Assembly (NCBI GenBank): GCA_016292255.1
Contig: JAEEZZ010000085.1
Coordinates: 1 to 32,330, forward strand
Direction: 5' to 3'
Origin: Oscillospiraceae bacterium
Lineage (GTDB): Bacteria; Bacillota; Clostridia; Oscillospirales; Oscillospiraceae
Length of the DNA stretch: 32,330 nt
Translations under genes and position numbers: made by a program
Notes under the pieces: model-generated
What the model saw: only the letters and a program-made list of their open reading frames with translations
The model's database searches: none
Told to the model about the DNA's origin: nothing
Part shown: positions 1 to 8,049 of the stretch, piece by piece
Position numbering within the stretch: position 1 is the first letter of the stretch
Layout: every line of letters begins with the position of its first letter

Positions 1-55
<55 letters not shown>

Positions 56-87
56 GGATAAAAGAGCCAAGCCAAACGGCTTGGCTC
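56..87 (-). terminator. Perfect hairpin plus short U-run between tRNA-Asp and tRNA-Phe
   Basis: The 10-bp perfect stem GAGCCAAGCC/GGCTTGGCTC (arms 64-73 and 78-87, 4-nt loop) is followed on the minus strand by TTTTAT. This has the form of an intrinsic terminator after tRNA-Asp, but the next tRNA (Phe) starts only 8 nt after the stem with no room for its own promoter. It may therefore be a partial attenuator or a processing signal. Confidence 0.6.
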
Positions 88-92
88 GTGAG

Positions 93-169
93 TGGCGACC
101 CGGAACAGACTCGAACTGTCGACCTCCAGCGTGACAGGCTGGCGTGCTAACCGACTGCACCACCGGGCC
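93..169 (-). tRNA. tRNA-Asp (GTC)
   Basis: Full cloverleaf on the minus strand. Acceptor GGCCCGG (169 to 163) pairs with CCGGGTC, discriminator G is followed by an encoded CCA (95 to 93), the anticodon stem is CCAGC/GCTGG with loop CTGTCAC giving anticodon GTC, and the T loop is TTCGAGT. Length 77 nt including CCA. Confidence 0.96.
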
Positions 170-176
170 AGGGTTA

Positions 177-252
177 TGGTGGAAAGTACAGGGCTCGAAC
201 CTGTGACCCCTTGCTTGTAAGGCAAGTGCTCTCCCAGCTGAGCTAACCTTCC
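177..252 (-). tRNA. tRNA-Val (TAC)
   Basis: Full cloverleaf on the minus strand. Acceptor GGAAGGT (252 to 246) pairs with ACTTTCC, the anticodon stem CTTGC/GCAAG holds loop CTTACAA with anticodon TAC, the T loop is TTCGAGC, and CCA is encoded. It is the first tRNA after the promoter at 288-316; Val and Asp are 7 nt apart. Confidence 0.96.
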
Positions 253-287
253 GTACTTTCGGCCGCCGTTTTCCAGCGACGTAAGCA

Positions 288-316
288 ATTATACACAAGC
301 AGCCCCCATTTGTCAA
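288..316 (-). promoter_or_regulatory. Consensus sigma-A promoter of the tRNA cluster
   Basis: On the minus strand TTGACA (316 to 311) and TATAAT (293 to 288) are separated by exactly 17 nt. Both hexamers match consensus perfectly, as expected for a stable-RNA operon. The tRNA-Val 5' end follows about 35 nt downstream. Confidence 0.93.
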
Positions 317-358
317 GCACTTTTTTTGTTTTTGCACAATCTCTTTTTTGATGCCCGC

Positions 359-387
359 TTCACAAAACCGGACAAATGTGCTATAAT
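359..387 (+). promoter_or_regulatory. Promoter of the TetR-type regulator gene
   Basis: TTCACA (359-364) and TATAAT (382-387) with a 17-nt spacer lie 42 nt upstream of the start codon at 429. It diverges from the tRNA promoter, from which it is separated by about 40 nt. Confidence 0.8.
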
Positions 388-428
388 GAGTAAAAATCCC
401 TGCTTGGAAAGCGAAAGGGGCGGACAAC

Positions 429-1010
429 ATGGGGAATTCCGACAGCACAAAGCAGATCTTGGCGGAGGAGCTGAAACGACAATGCAGGACCACCCAATTC
501 AACCGGATCACCGTGGGCGGGCTCTGCGCTGCCTGCGGCCTGGATCGAAGGACCTTTTATTACCACTTCCGCGACATCTATGATCTTGCCGCGTGGGTCT
601 TCAATCGCTCCCTCGCCCCATTCCTGCCCGGTGCGCAGGGGAGGCCGGGGCTCTCCGGGGTCGAGGAGGCCCTCTCCCTGCTCAAAAAGGACGCCTCCTT
701 CTACCGGCGCGCCCTGGCCGACAACTCCCAGAATTCCCTGGGCCGCCACATTCTGGCCTTCAGCGCCGAGGCCTTCGGGGCTGCCCGGAAACTGCTTTCC
801 GGCGCAGACGTCCTTTCCGAGGCGGAGCAGTTCACCATCGACTTCTTCTGCTTCGGCTCCCTGGGCATGATCCAGCGATGGTTATTCCGCGACTGCAATC
901 CCGATCCCCGGCAGATGGCCGCCCTGCTGGTCGCCGCGATGCCGGAGGAGCTGCGGCAGCTCTATCTGCCGGAATCTGAGCTCTCGCCCTCCGCCCAGGG
1001 CGGCAAATGA
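429..1010 (+). CDS. TetR/AcrR-family transcriptional regulator
   Basis: A 193-residue protein with an N-terminal helix-turn-helix typical of TetR proteins: residues about 8-55 include a segment like FNRITVGGLCAACGLDRRTF followed by YYHFRDIYDL, the usual recognition helix and Y-x-HF signature. The rest is an alpha-helical C-terminal effector/dimer domain without a recognisable ligand signature. ATG at 429 follows a purine-rich AAAGGGG. It stands alone between the tRNA cluster and rplS, with its own promoter, so no target is indicated by context; autoregulation through the short promoter region would be usual for the family. The effector and regulon are unknown. Confidence 0.88.
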   Translation: MGNSDSTKQILAEELKRQCRTTQFNRITVGGLCAACGLDRRTFYYHFRDIYDLAAWVFNRSLAPFLPGAQGRPGLSGVEEALSLLKKDASFYRRALADNSQNSLGRHILAFSAEAFGAARKLLSGADVLSEAEQFTIDFFCFGSLGMIQRWLFRDCNPDPRQMAALLVAAMPEELRQLYLPESELSPSAQGGK

Positions 1011-1040
1011 CCCCGGCTTTCAAAAAAACGAAAAAAATGC

Positions 1041-1068
1041 TTGATTTTTCAAGAATCTGTGCTATAAT
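1041..1068 (+). promoter_or_regulatory. Promoter of rplS
   Basis: TTGATT (1041-1046), a 16-nt spacer and TATAAT (1063-1068). About 95 nt of leader separates it from the rplS start. Many Firmicutes carry an autoregulatory L19 leader in this position; I cannot fold this leader convincingly into that motif by eye. Confidence 0.8.
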
Positions 1069-1169
1069 GAATCGGCCTATGAATGGAGCGGTCCTCTGGC
1101 ACAGCCGGCGCAGACGCGCAGCGGCATTCCCTGTGACATGAACGCCCAATATTAAAGGAGGAACAGATC

Positions 1170-1511
1170 ATGGATCTCATGAAGGCTCTGACCAGCCAGT
1201 ACATGAAGGAAGAGCTGCCCGTCATCCGGGTGGGCGACACCGTTCGTGTGCACGTCAAGATCAAGGAAGGCTCCCGCGAGAGAGTCCAGGTTTTTGAGGG
1301 TACTGTCGTTGCCAAAAAGCACGGCGGCATTGAGGAGAGCTTCACCGTTCGCCGTCTGAGCTACGGCGTCGGCTGCGAGAAGGTTTTCCCCGTTCACGCC
1401 CCCAACATCGTCAAGGTTGAGACCGTTCGCTGCGGCAAGGTTCGCAGAGCGAAGCTGTACTACCTGCGCGACCGTCTTGGCAAGTCCGCCAAGGTCAAGG
1501 AGCGCGTGTAA
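1170..1511 (+). CDS. rplS: 50S ribosomal protein L19
   Basis: A 113-residue protein of normal family length. The sequence is diagnostic of bL19: an N-terminal helix, then the beta-barrel segment [31 protein letters not shown], the [20 protein letters not shown] region, and the basic C-terminus [20 protein letters not shown]. bL19 lies at the 30S-50S interface and contributes to an intersubunit bridge. The start ATG at 1170 follows AAAGGAGG with ideal spacing. It is monocistronic here: its own promoter lies at 1041-1068 and a strong intrinsic terminator at 1524-1567. The usual neighbours rpsP, rimM and trmD are absent. Confidence 0.98.
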   Translation: MDLMKALTSQYMKEELPVIRVGDTVRVHVKIKEGSRERVQVFEGTVVAKKHGGIEESFTVRRLSYGVGCEKVFPVHAPNIVKVETVRCGKVRRAKLYYLRDRLGKSAKVKERV

Positions 1512-1523
1512 GTCCCGACCGAG

Positions 1524-1567
1524 AATCGATCCTGTGTGCTGCTGCATACAGGGTCGATTTCTTTTTT
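1524..1567 (+). terminator. Intrinsic terminator of rplS
   Basis: A 12-bp stem AATCGATCCTGT (1524-1535) / ACAGGGTCGATT (1548-1559, one G-U pair) is followed by TCTTTTTT. It sits 13 nt after the rplS stop. Confidence 0.93.
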
Positions 1568-1610
1568 GTGAAATTTCAGTAAATACTTCCCCTTCCCCAG
1601 GGCATTCTAT

Positions 1611-1640
1611 TTGACAAACGGCCGTTCTATGGTGTATACT
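1611..1640 (+). promoter_or_regulatory. Promoter of the PBP gene
   Basis: TTGACA (1611-1616), an 18-nt spacer and TATACT (1635-1640). It lies just after the rplS terminator and about 115 nt before the PBP start codon. The leader contains the three 14-bp repeats at 1678-1719. Confidence 0.75.
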
Positions 1641-1677
1641 ATAGGGTGGTATGCTGGGTGTTTATGCCCGAGCGGAC

Positions 1678-1719
1678 GATTTATACAAACCGATTTATAC
1701 AAATCAATTTATACAAACC
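1678..1719 (+). repeat. Three tandem 14-bp repeats in the PBP leader
   Basis: Copies GATTTATACAAACC (1678-1691), GATTTATACAAATC (1692-1705) and AATTTATACAAACC (1706-1719) run head to tail, 36 nt upstream of the PBP start codon and downstream of the promoter. They could be a repeated operator, an RNA-level element or a slipped-strand expansion. They are AT-rich in a GC-rich setting. Confidence 0.9.
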
Positions 1720-1754
1720 AACCGACGCGGCATTGCCGCTTGGAGGAAGAAATT

Positions 1755-4454
1755 ATGGATCAGGAACAAATCATTAAGCGGAAACGTGTACCGGATCCGA
1801 GACAGCGGACGCTGTCCGGCACCGTTGTGCATCTGCTTTGGCGGATCATCGCGACCGTGCTGGCCGTGTGCATCTTTTTCGGGATCGCCGGCAGCGTGGC
1901 CGCCACCCGCTTCTTCCAGCAGGGGAAGGAATATATCGTCAACGACATCATCCCCATTGCCCACTACGATCTGAACGGCGTTCGACTGAACCAATCCTCC
2001 TTTATTCTGGCCAAAAACCCGGAGACCGGTGAATACCAGGAGATCCGGCAGCTGCTGGCCCTGGAAAACCGGATCTGGGTCAACTATGAGGAGATCCCCG
2101 TGGACATGATCAACGCTGCCGTCGCCATCGAGGACAAGCGCTTCTGGGAGCACGACGGCGTGGACTGGATGCGTACCCTGGCCGCCTCGGCCAATATGTT
2201 CATCGGCGGCTCCACCTACGGCGGCTCCACGCTGACCCAGCAGCTGATCAAGAACCTCACCGGCGAGCGGGACGTCACTGTGCGCCGCAAGCTGATGGAA
2301 ATCTTCAAGGCTCTGGATTTTGAGAAAAACTATACCAAGGAAGAGATTATCACCTGGTATCTGAACACCATCTATCTGGGAGAGGGCGCCTACGGCGTCA
2401 AGAGCGCGGCCCACGTCTATTTCGGCAAGGAGCTGGAAGATCTGACCACGAAGGAATGCGCCTGCATCATCGGCATTACCAACAACCCCTCCCGCTACGA
2501 CCCCTATATCTACCCGGAAAACAACGAATACCGCACCCAGACGATCCTGCAGCAGATGTATGAGCAGGGCTACATTGCAGACCGCCACAGCTATGACGCC
2601 ATCTGCGATCAGGTTCTCGATTTCAAGTCCATGTCTGAGGTGGCCCAGAAGTTCCGCTGCACGGAATGCGCGTATGAGGCCTCCATCGAGAAATTCAGAG
2701 CCGACGGGGACTATTACACCTGCCCCCAGTGCGGCACGCAGAATCAGTTTGACGTGGAAAAGAAGGACTACTATTCCTACTTTGAGGACACGGTGATCCG
2801 CGACGTCAGCTCGGATCTGGCAGAGCTCAAGGGCATCACCTACAACGCCGCCAACCAGATGGTCACCACAGGCGGCTTCCGGATCTATTCCACCCTGGAT
2901 CTGGAGGCGCAGGCCTGCGTGGACGCCGTCTACCAGGATCTGGAAAACGTTCCGGAGACCCGCTCCTCCCAGCAGCTGCAGTCCGCCATCGTGGTGATCA
3001 ACAACGAGACCGGCGACATCGCGGCCATGGCCGGCGGCGTGGGCCAGAAGGAAGGCAACCTGACCTGGAACCGCGCCACCCTGAGCACCCTGTCCCCCGG
3101 CTCCTCCATCAAGCCGCTGGCGGTCTACGGCCCCGCCCTGGCACTGGGGATCATTACCCCCGTCTCCTCCTATGAGGATTCGGCCTATATGAAGCTGAAC
3201 GGCAGAGACTGGCCCCAGAACGACGTGCAGGAATACGGTCTTTACAGCCCCAGCGGCTGGATGGTGATCCTCGACGGTCTGGCCAGATCCCTGAACAGTA
3301 TTTCCATCAAGGTGCTGGCCGACGTCACCCCGGAGGTTAGCTTCCAGTTTGCCAAGGAGAAGTTCGGCCTGGAAAGCCTGGTGGAGAGCGAAGATATCAA
3401 CGGAACGGAATTCACCGACATGGCGCTGGCTCCCCTGGGCATGGGGCAGCTTACCCACGGTCTGACCGTCCGTGAGCTGGCTACGGCCTACGCCACCTTC
3501 CCCAACGGAGGCGTCTACCGGAAGGCCAGGACCTACACCCGCGTGGAGGACTCTGAGGGCAATATCATTCTGGACAATGAGCAGGAATCTCACGAGGTCA
3601 TGGACTCCCATTCCGCCTGGTATATGATCTCCATGCTCCGCTACGCCTGCAATTACGGCTCCGGCGCCAGCGCCAGGATCAGCGGCGTGCCCATGGGCGG
3701 CAAGACCGGAACCACCTCCAACGACCGGGACCGCTGGTTCGCCGGCATTACGCCCAAGTACACCGCCACGGTGTGGAGCGGCTACGACGACCCGGAGGAG
3801 ATCCGCATGGTGGTCAGCTCCAACCCCTCGGCAATCATGTGGCGGAAAGTCATGGAGCGGCTGTATGAGGACAAGACCGAGGAGGAGATCGGCGAGTTCA
3901 TCCAGCCGGACGACGAGCGCTTCGTCAGCGTCCAGGTGTGCAGCGAGACCGGCCTGCTGGCCGGGCCCAAGTGTACGCCCCGCTATGTGGGTCTGTTTGT
4001 CTCCGATATTCCCAAGGACACCTGCGAGGCCCATCTGGAATTCGAGATCCAGCTGTGCTACCCCAACGGATCCGACGGTGCCTGCTACTGCGCCAACGAG
4101 GACTGCATCAAATATCACAATCTGGTCTCCTCTGAGGCGTTTACCTCCCTGTGTAAGCTCGTTCCGGAGCTGAACCGTTTCCGGGAGAACACCCTGACGA
4201 AGAAGACCCTGATGATGCTGAAAACCAGCGAAAACGACACGCCGACCCTGGCTGACGCCCTGGAGAAGAACGAGATTGAGGTCTGTGAATATCACGACGC
4301 CGCACGTCTGCAGGAGCTGAACGACGCCATCAAGGAGGCCTGGGATACGATCATGAACCCGGATCCGGAGCCTGAGCCCGACCCCAATCCGAATCCCAAT
4401 CCCAACCCCAATCCCGACCCGCAGCCCGGCCCCGGGCCTGAGCCCCAGCCCTGA
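1755..4454 (+). CDS. Class A penicillin-binding protein (transglycosylase/transpeptidase) with zinc-ribbon-like insert
   Basis: An 899-residue bifunctional peptidoglycan synthase, counted from ATG 1755 (GGAGGAAG upstream); the frame stays open further upstream but that part overlaps the promoter. It has a short cytoplasmic tail, one membrane segment (about residues 23-50), and a GT51 glycosyltransferase domain with catalytic Glu126 in AIEDKRFWEHDG and the GGSTLTQQLIKN motif. The transpeptidase has S450-S-I-K, S512-L-N and K650-T-G-T. Between the two catalytic domains sits C302-x2-C305-x17-C323-x2-C326, a zinc-ribbon or rubredoxin-like pattern. A cysteine-bearing region (about 733-790) follows the transpeptidase, and the C-terminus is a low-complexity Pro/Asn/Asp/Glu tail. 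Role: polymerisation and crosslinking of cell wall outside the membrane. The metal-binding idea is inferred from spacing only. Confidence 0.95.
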   Translation: MDQEQIIKRKRVPDPRQRTLSGTVVHLLWRIIATVLAVCIFFGIAGSVAATRFFQQGKEYIVNDIIPIAHYDLNGVRLNQSSFILAKNPETGEYQEIRQLLALENRIWVNYEEIPVDMINAAVAIEDKRFWEHDGVDWMRTLAASANMFIGGSTYGGSTLTQQLIKNLTGERDVTVRRKLMEIFKALDFEKNYTKEEIITWYLNTIYLGEGAYGVKSAAHVYFGKELEDLTTKECACIIGITNNPSRYDPYIYPENNEYRTQTILQQMYEQGYIADRHSYDAICDQVLDFKSMSEVAQKFRCTECAYEASIEKFRADGDYYTCPQCGTQNQFDVEKKDYYSYFEDTVIRDVSSDLAELKGITYNAANQMVTTGGFRIYSTLDLEAQACVDAVYQDLENVPETRSSQQLQSAIVVINNETGDIAAMAGGVGQKEGNLTWNRATLSTLSPGSSIKPLAVYGPALALGIITPVSSYEDSAYMKLNGRDWPQNDVQEYGLYSPSGWMVILDGLARSLNSISIKVLADVTPEVSFQFAKEKFGLESLVESEDINGTEFTDMALAPLGMGQLTHGLTVRELATAYATFPNGGVYRKARTYTRVEDSEGNIILDNEQESHEVMDSHSAWYMISMLRYACNYGSGASARISGVPMGGKTGTTSNDRDRWFAGITPKYTATVWSGYDDPEEIRMVVSSNPSAIMWRKVMERLYEDKTEEEIGEFIQPDDERFVSVQVCSETGLLAGPKCTPRYVGLFVSDIPKDTCEAHLEFEIQLCYPNGSDGACYCANEDCIKYHNLVSSEAFTSLCKLVPELNRFRENTLTKKTLMMLKTSENDTPTLADALEKNEIEVCEYHDAARLQELNDAIKEAWDTIMNPDPEPEPDPNPNPNPNPNPDPQPGPGPEPQP

Positions 4455-4484
4455 TCCTCACACAGCGCAACGGAGGAAAACACC

Positions 4485-5348
4485 ATGTGGATTTCTGATC
4501 AATGGAAGCAATATGAGCTTCTGGACGCCTCGGACGGAGAAAAGCTGGAACGCTGGCGCGACTATATTCTGGTTCGCCCGGATCCCCAGGTCATCTGGAA
4601 CACCCCGAAGACCGATCCCCGCTGGAAGCGCTACGACGCCCGCTACGCCCGCTCCAACACAGGGGGCGGCCACTGGAGCGAGCACAAGCTCCCCGAGCAC
4701 TGGACGATGCAATACCGGGATCTGACCTTCCTGGTAAAGCCCATGAATTTTAAGCACACAGGCATATTCCCCGAGCAGGCGGTCAACTGGGACTTCATCA
4801 CTGACACCGTCCGCGGGGCAGGCAGGCCCATCAGCGTGCTGAATCTCTTTGCCTACACCGGCGGGGCTACCCTGGCCGCCGCCGCAGGGGGCGCCGCGGT
4901 CTGCCATGTGGACGCTGCCAAGGGTATGGTGCAGATGGCAAAGGACAACGCCAAGGCCTCCGGCCTGGAGAGCGCCCCCATCCGCTGGATCGTGGACGAC
5001 TGCGGCAAGTTCGTGGAACGGGAGATCCGCCGGGGCAAGCGCTACGACGCTATCATCATGGACCCGCCCTCCTACGGGCGGGGACCCTCCGGCGAGGTGT
5101 GGAAGCTGGAAACCAGCCTCTACCCCTTCCTGGAGCTGGTGAGCCGCGTATTGTCGGATCAGCCCCTGTTCGTGCTGGTGAACTCCTACACCACCGGCCT
5201 GGCCCCCTCTGTGGTGGGCTACCTGCTGGACAGCATTCTGACCCGCCGCTTCGGCGGGCACACCGAGTCCCAGGAGCTGGGATTGCCGGTCACCGCCTCC
5301 GGCCTCTGCCTCCCCTGCGGCGCAACAGGACGGTGGATCGCGAAGTAA
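4485..5348 (+). CDS. RlmI-like class I SAM-dependent methyltransferase
   Basis: A 287-residue protein. The core Rossmann fold shows SAM motif I VLNLFAYTGGATLAAAAGGA (about residues 119-138), an acidic motif II (VDAAKGM) and motif IV DPPSYGRG (about 193-200), the combination seen in the SAM_Methyltrans/RlmI group that modifies cytosines of 23S rRNA. An N-terminal PUA-like domain of full RlmI is not obvious; instead residues 1-90 resemble the beta-rich region found in shorter Firmicutes homologues. ATG 4485 follows GGAGGAAAA, 30 nt after the PBP stop, so it may share that transcript. Substrate: an RNA cytosine is likely by family, but the exact position is not predictable. Confidence 0.85.
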   Translation: MWISDQWKQYELLDASDGEKLERWRDYILVRPDPQVIWNTPKTDPRWKRYDARYARSNTGGGHWSEHKLPEHWTMQYRDLTFLVKPMNFKHTGIFPEQAVNWDFITDTVRGAGRPISVLNLFAYTGGATLAAAAGGAAVCHVDAAKGMVQMAKDNAKASGLESAPIRWIVDDCGKFVEREIRRGKRYDAIIMDPPSYGRGPSGEVWKLETSLYPFLELVSRVLSDQPLFVLVNSYTTGLAPSVVGYLLDSILTRRFGGHTESQELGLPVTASGLCLPCGATGRWIAK

Positions 5349-5388
5349 TCTGAGGCATCGCCAAATAATTTGAGAGTGTATAGAGTAT

Positions 5389-7167
5389 ATGTCAAATCTG
5401 ATCAAGGCTGAAAACCTGAGCTTTACATACCCGGCTGCCGGGGAGCGTCTGGCGCTGCCGGTGTTTGAAAACCTGACGCTGGAGATCGCCGAGGGCAGCT
5501 TCACCGCTGTCATCGGCCCCAACGGCTGCGGCAAATCCACCTTGGCCAAGCACTTCAATGCGGTTCTGCTGCCCACAGGCGGCAAGGTCTACGTGGCGGG
5601 CATGGACACCGCCGACGAGGAAAAGCTGCTGGAGATCCGCTGCCAGATCGGCATGGTCTTTCAGAATCCCGACAACCAGATCGTCGCCAACGTAGTGGAG
5701 GAGGACGTGGCCTTTGCCCCGGAAAACCTGGGTGTTCCCTCGCCGGAGATCCGGAAGCGGGTGGACGACGCCCTGAAAACCGTGGGGATGTACGAATACC
5801 GGGAGCACGCCCCGCATCTGCTCTCCGGCGGACAGAAGCAGCGCATCGCCATCGCAGGCGTGCTGGCCATGCAGCCCCGCTGCATCGTGCTGGACGAGCC
5901 CACCGCCATGCTGGATCCCCGGGGACGGGAGGAGGTCATCTCCACCATCACCCGGCTGAACCGGGAGCAGGGCATCACCGTCGTGCTGATCACCCACCAT
6001 ATGCGGGAGACCGTGGGGGCCGATCGGGTCATCGTCATGCACAAGGGCGGCATCCTCACCGACGGCAGCCCCAGGGAGGTCTTCTCCCAGGTGGAGCTGC
6101 TGCGGAAGGCCGGGCTGGACGTGCCCCAGACCACAGATCTGCTCTATTCGCTCCGGGGCGCGGGCTGGGAGCTGCCGCTGGACGCGCTGACGCCGCAGGA
6201 ATGCGCGGAGGCCATCCGGGACGCGGGAAGCGCTTTCCTCCCCCGGGGGACAAATACGGATCGGCCTTTCATCCCCGACGACGCGGAGCAGCGCCCCCGG
6301 CAGGGCGTGCCGATCCTTGAGCTCAAGGATCTGACCCATATCTACAGCGCCGGTACGCCCTTTGAGCATACCGCCGTTTCCCATATCGATCTGGCCTTTC
6401 ACGCCGGGGAGCTGACCGGGATCATCGGCCACACCGGCTCCGGGAAGTCCACCCTGATCCAACATCTGAACGGCCTGCTCAAGCCCAGCTCCGGGCAGGT
6501 GCTGTTCCAGGGCCAGGATATCTGGAAGGATAAGCAGTTCACCCACTCCATCCGGGGACGGGTCGGGCTGGTCTTCCAGTACCCGGAATACCAGCTCTTT
6601 GAGGAGACCTGCTGGAAGGACATCGCCTTCGGCCCCAAAAACCAGGGGATCACCGGGGACGAGCTGGACGCCCGGGTGCGCCGGGCGGCAAGCTTTGTGG
6701 GCATCAGCGAGAGGCAGCTGGAGAAGTCCCCCTTTGACCTCTCCGGCGGCCAGAAGCGCAGAGTCGCCATTGCCGGCGTCATTGCCATGGAGCCGGACGT
6801 GCTGATCCTGGACGAGCCCACCGCCGGCCTGGACGCCGCGGGCCGGGACTCCATCCTGGAGAACATCAAGGCCTATCAGCAGGCCCAGAACGCCGCCGTT
6901 ATCATGGTCAGCCACTCCATGGAGGAGGTGGCGGAGCTTTGCAGCCGCTTGATCGTGATGAACAAGGGCTGCGTGGCCATGGACGGCGCTCCCGCAGAGG
7001 TCTTCACCCATGTGGAGGAGCTGACTGAAATGGGGCTCTCCGTGCCCCAGGTCACCTCCGTCTTTGCCCGGCTCCGGGCCATGGGCCTTGATCTGCCCGC
7101 CGACGTGTACACGGTGCGCTACGCCGTGGCCCGGCTGCAGGAGCGGAAGGAGGGCCGGCCATGCTGA
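5389..7167 (+). CDS. Energy-coupling factor transporter ATPase, EcfA1-EcfA2 fused in one polypeptide
   Basis: A 592-residue protein with two complete ABC ATPase domains. Domain 1 has Walker A GPNGCGKST (about residues 43-51), Q-loop VFQNPDNQIVA, signature LSGGQKQR and Walker B IVLDEPTAMLDP. Domain 2 has Walker A GHTGSGKST (about 347-355), Q-loop VFQYPEYQLFEE, signature LSGGQKRR and Walker B LILDEPTAGLDA. The Q-loop variants match EcfA1 and EcfA2 respectively, and these are usually separate genes of about 280 residues. ATP hydrolysis powers vitamin or metal uptake through EcfT and a substrate-binding EcfS. The gene overlaps ecfT by 7 nt. The upstream ribosome site is weak. No EcfS gene is certain in the window. 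Confidence 0.95.
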   Translation: MSNLIKAENLSFTYPAAGERLALPVFENLTLEIAEGSFTAVIGPNGCGKSTLAKHFNAVLLPTGGKVYVAGMDTADEEKLLEIRCQIGMVFQNPDNQIVANVVEEDVAFAPENLGVPSPEIRKRVDDALKTVGMYEYREHAPHLLSGGQKQRIAIAGVLAMQPRCIVLDEPTAMLDPRGREEVISTITRLNREQGITVVLITHHMRETVGADRVIVMHKGGILTDGSPREVFSQVELLRKAGLDVPQTTDLLYSLRGAGWELPLDALTPQECAEAIRDAGSAFLPRGTNTDRPFIPDDAEQRPRQGVPILELKDLTHIYSAGTPFEHTAVSHIDLAFHAGELTGIIGHTGSGKSTLIQHLNGLLKPSSGQVLFQGQDIWKDKQFTHSIRGRVGLVFQYPEYQLFEETCWKDIAFGPKNQGITGDELDARVRRAASFVGISERQLEKSPFDLSGGQKRRVAIAGVIAMEPDVLILDEPTAGLDAAGRDSILENIKAYQQAQNAAVIMVSHSMEEVAELCSRLIVMNKGCVAMDGAPAEVFTHVEELTEMGLSVPQVTSVFARLRAMGLDLPADVYTVRYAVARLQERKEGRPC

Positions 7168-7967
7168 AGGACATCACCCTGGGTCAGTTCTTCCCCGGCA
7201 AATCCATCGTCCACCGGCTGGACCCCCGGACGAAGCTGCTGCTGCTGATCGTTTACATCGTCGCCCTGTTTATGGCGAAATCCTGGTGCTCCTACGGGCT
7301 GGTCCTGGCTTTTCTGATCGCGGTCACCTGCCTGGGCAGGATCCCCTTCAAATCCATGACCCGCGGTCTCAAGCCCATGCTGGTCTTTATCATCTTTACG
7401 GCCGTGCTGAACCTCTTTTACACCAAGACCGGCACTCTGCTGGTGGACTGGTGGATCTTCGAGATCTGGTCGGACGGCATCATTACGGCCTTCTTTATGG
7501 TCATGCGGATCATGATGCTGGTCTGCGGCACCTTCCTGCTGACCTACACCACCTCCCCCATCGCCCTGACCGACGCCATGGAGCGTCTGATGAACCCCTT
7601 GAAAAAGCTCCACGTCCCCGTCCATGAGCTGGCGATGATGATGTCCATCGCCCTGCGCTTTATCCCCACGCTGATCGAGGAGACCGACAAGATCATCTCC
7701 GCCCAGAAGGCCCGCGGCGCCGATTTTGAGACCGGCAGCCTCATTCGCCGGGCCAAGGCGCTGATCCCCATTCTGGTACCGCTGTTCGTCAGCGCCTTCC
7801 GCCGGGCGGACGAGCTGGCCACGGCCATGGAGTGCCGCTGCTACCACGGCGGCGAGGGCCGCACCCGGCTCAAGGTGCTGCACTACGCCTTCATCGATCT
7901 GATCGCTTTCCTGGTAGGCGCAGCCCTGCTGGCGGGCGTCATCGTTTTACGGAGGTTTGGACTGTAA
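7161..7967 (+). CDS. ecfT: Energy-coupling factor transporter transmembrane protein EcfT
   Basis: A 268-residue membrane protein with about five to six hydrophobic segments (from FLIVYIVALF-type segments near residue 30 to the final helix near 245-265). The cytoplasmic coupling helices carry the family motifs AQKARGADF and the later MECRCYHGGEGRTRL, which dock into the grooves of the EcfA dimer. ATG 7161 lies inside the end of the fused ATPase gene, indicating translational coupling. With the ATPase it forms the shared ECF module; substrate specificity would come from unlinked S components. The stop codon is immediately followed by the 30-bp inverted repeat at 7968-8049. Confidence 0.95.
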   Translation: MLKDITLGQFFPGKSIVHRLDPRTKLLLLIVYIVALFMAKSWCSYGLVLAFLIAVTCLGRIPFKSMTRGLKPMLVFIIFTAVLNLFYTKTGTLLVDWWIFEIWSDGIITAFFMVMRIMMLVCGTFLLTYTTSPIALTDAMERLMNPLKKLHVPVHELAMMMSIALRFIPTLIEETDKIISAQKARGADFETGSLIRRAKALIPILVPLFVSAFRRADELATAMECRCYHGGEGRTRLKVLHYAFIDLIAFLVGAALLAGVIVLRRFGL

Positions 7968-8049
7968 AAGTAATAAGGAATAAGTAATAGGTAATAATGG
8001 AACTGCCTGTTACGCTTGCTTATTACTTATTACTTGTTACTTATTACTT
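7968..8049. repeat. AT-rich 30-bp imperfect inverted repeat made of TAATA/TAAGT units
   Basis: The left arm (7968-7997) and right arm (8020-8049) are about 90% complementary across a 22-nt loop. Each arm is built from short direct repeats such as AAGTAATAAG and TTACTTATTA. It fills the whole gap between the ecfT stop and the truA ATG (8050), leaving no Shine-Dalgarno sequence for truA. In RNA it would make a long hairpin ending at the truA start codon. Confidence 0.92.

Noticed and set aside
1611-1754. Upstream extension of the PBP protein to position 1611
   Set aside because: The region contains the -35/-10 promoter and the 14-bp repeats, and ATG 1755 has a good ribosome site followed by a normal cytoplasmic tail and membrane helix.
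1704-4295. Long antisense open frame opposite the PBP gene
   Set aside because: Same explanation: the plus-strand PBP is fully supported by catalytic motifs and the antisense product is compositionally aberrant.
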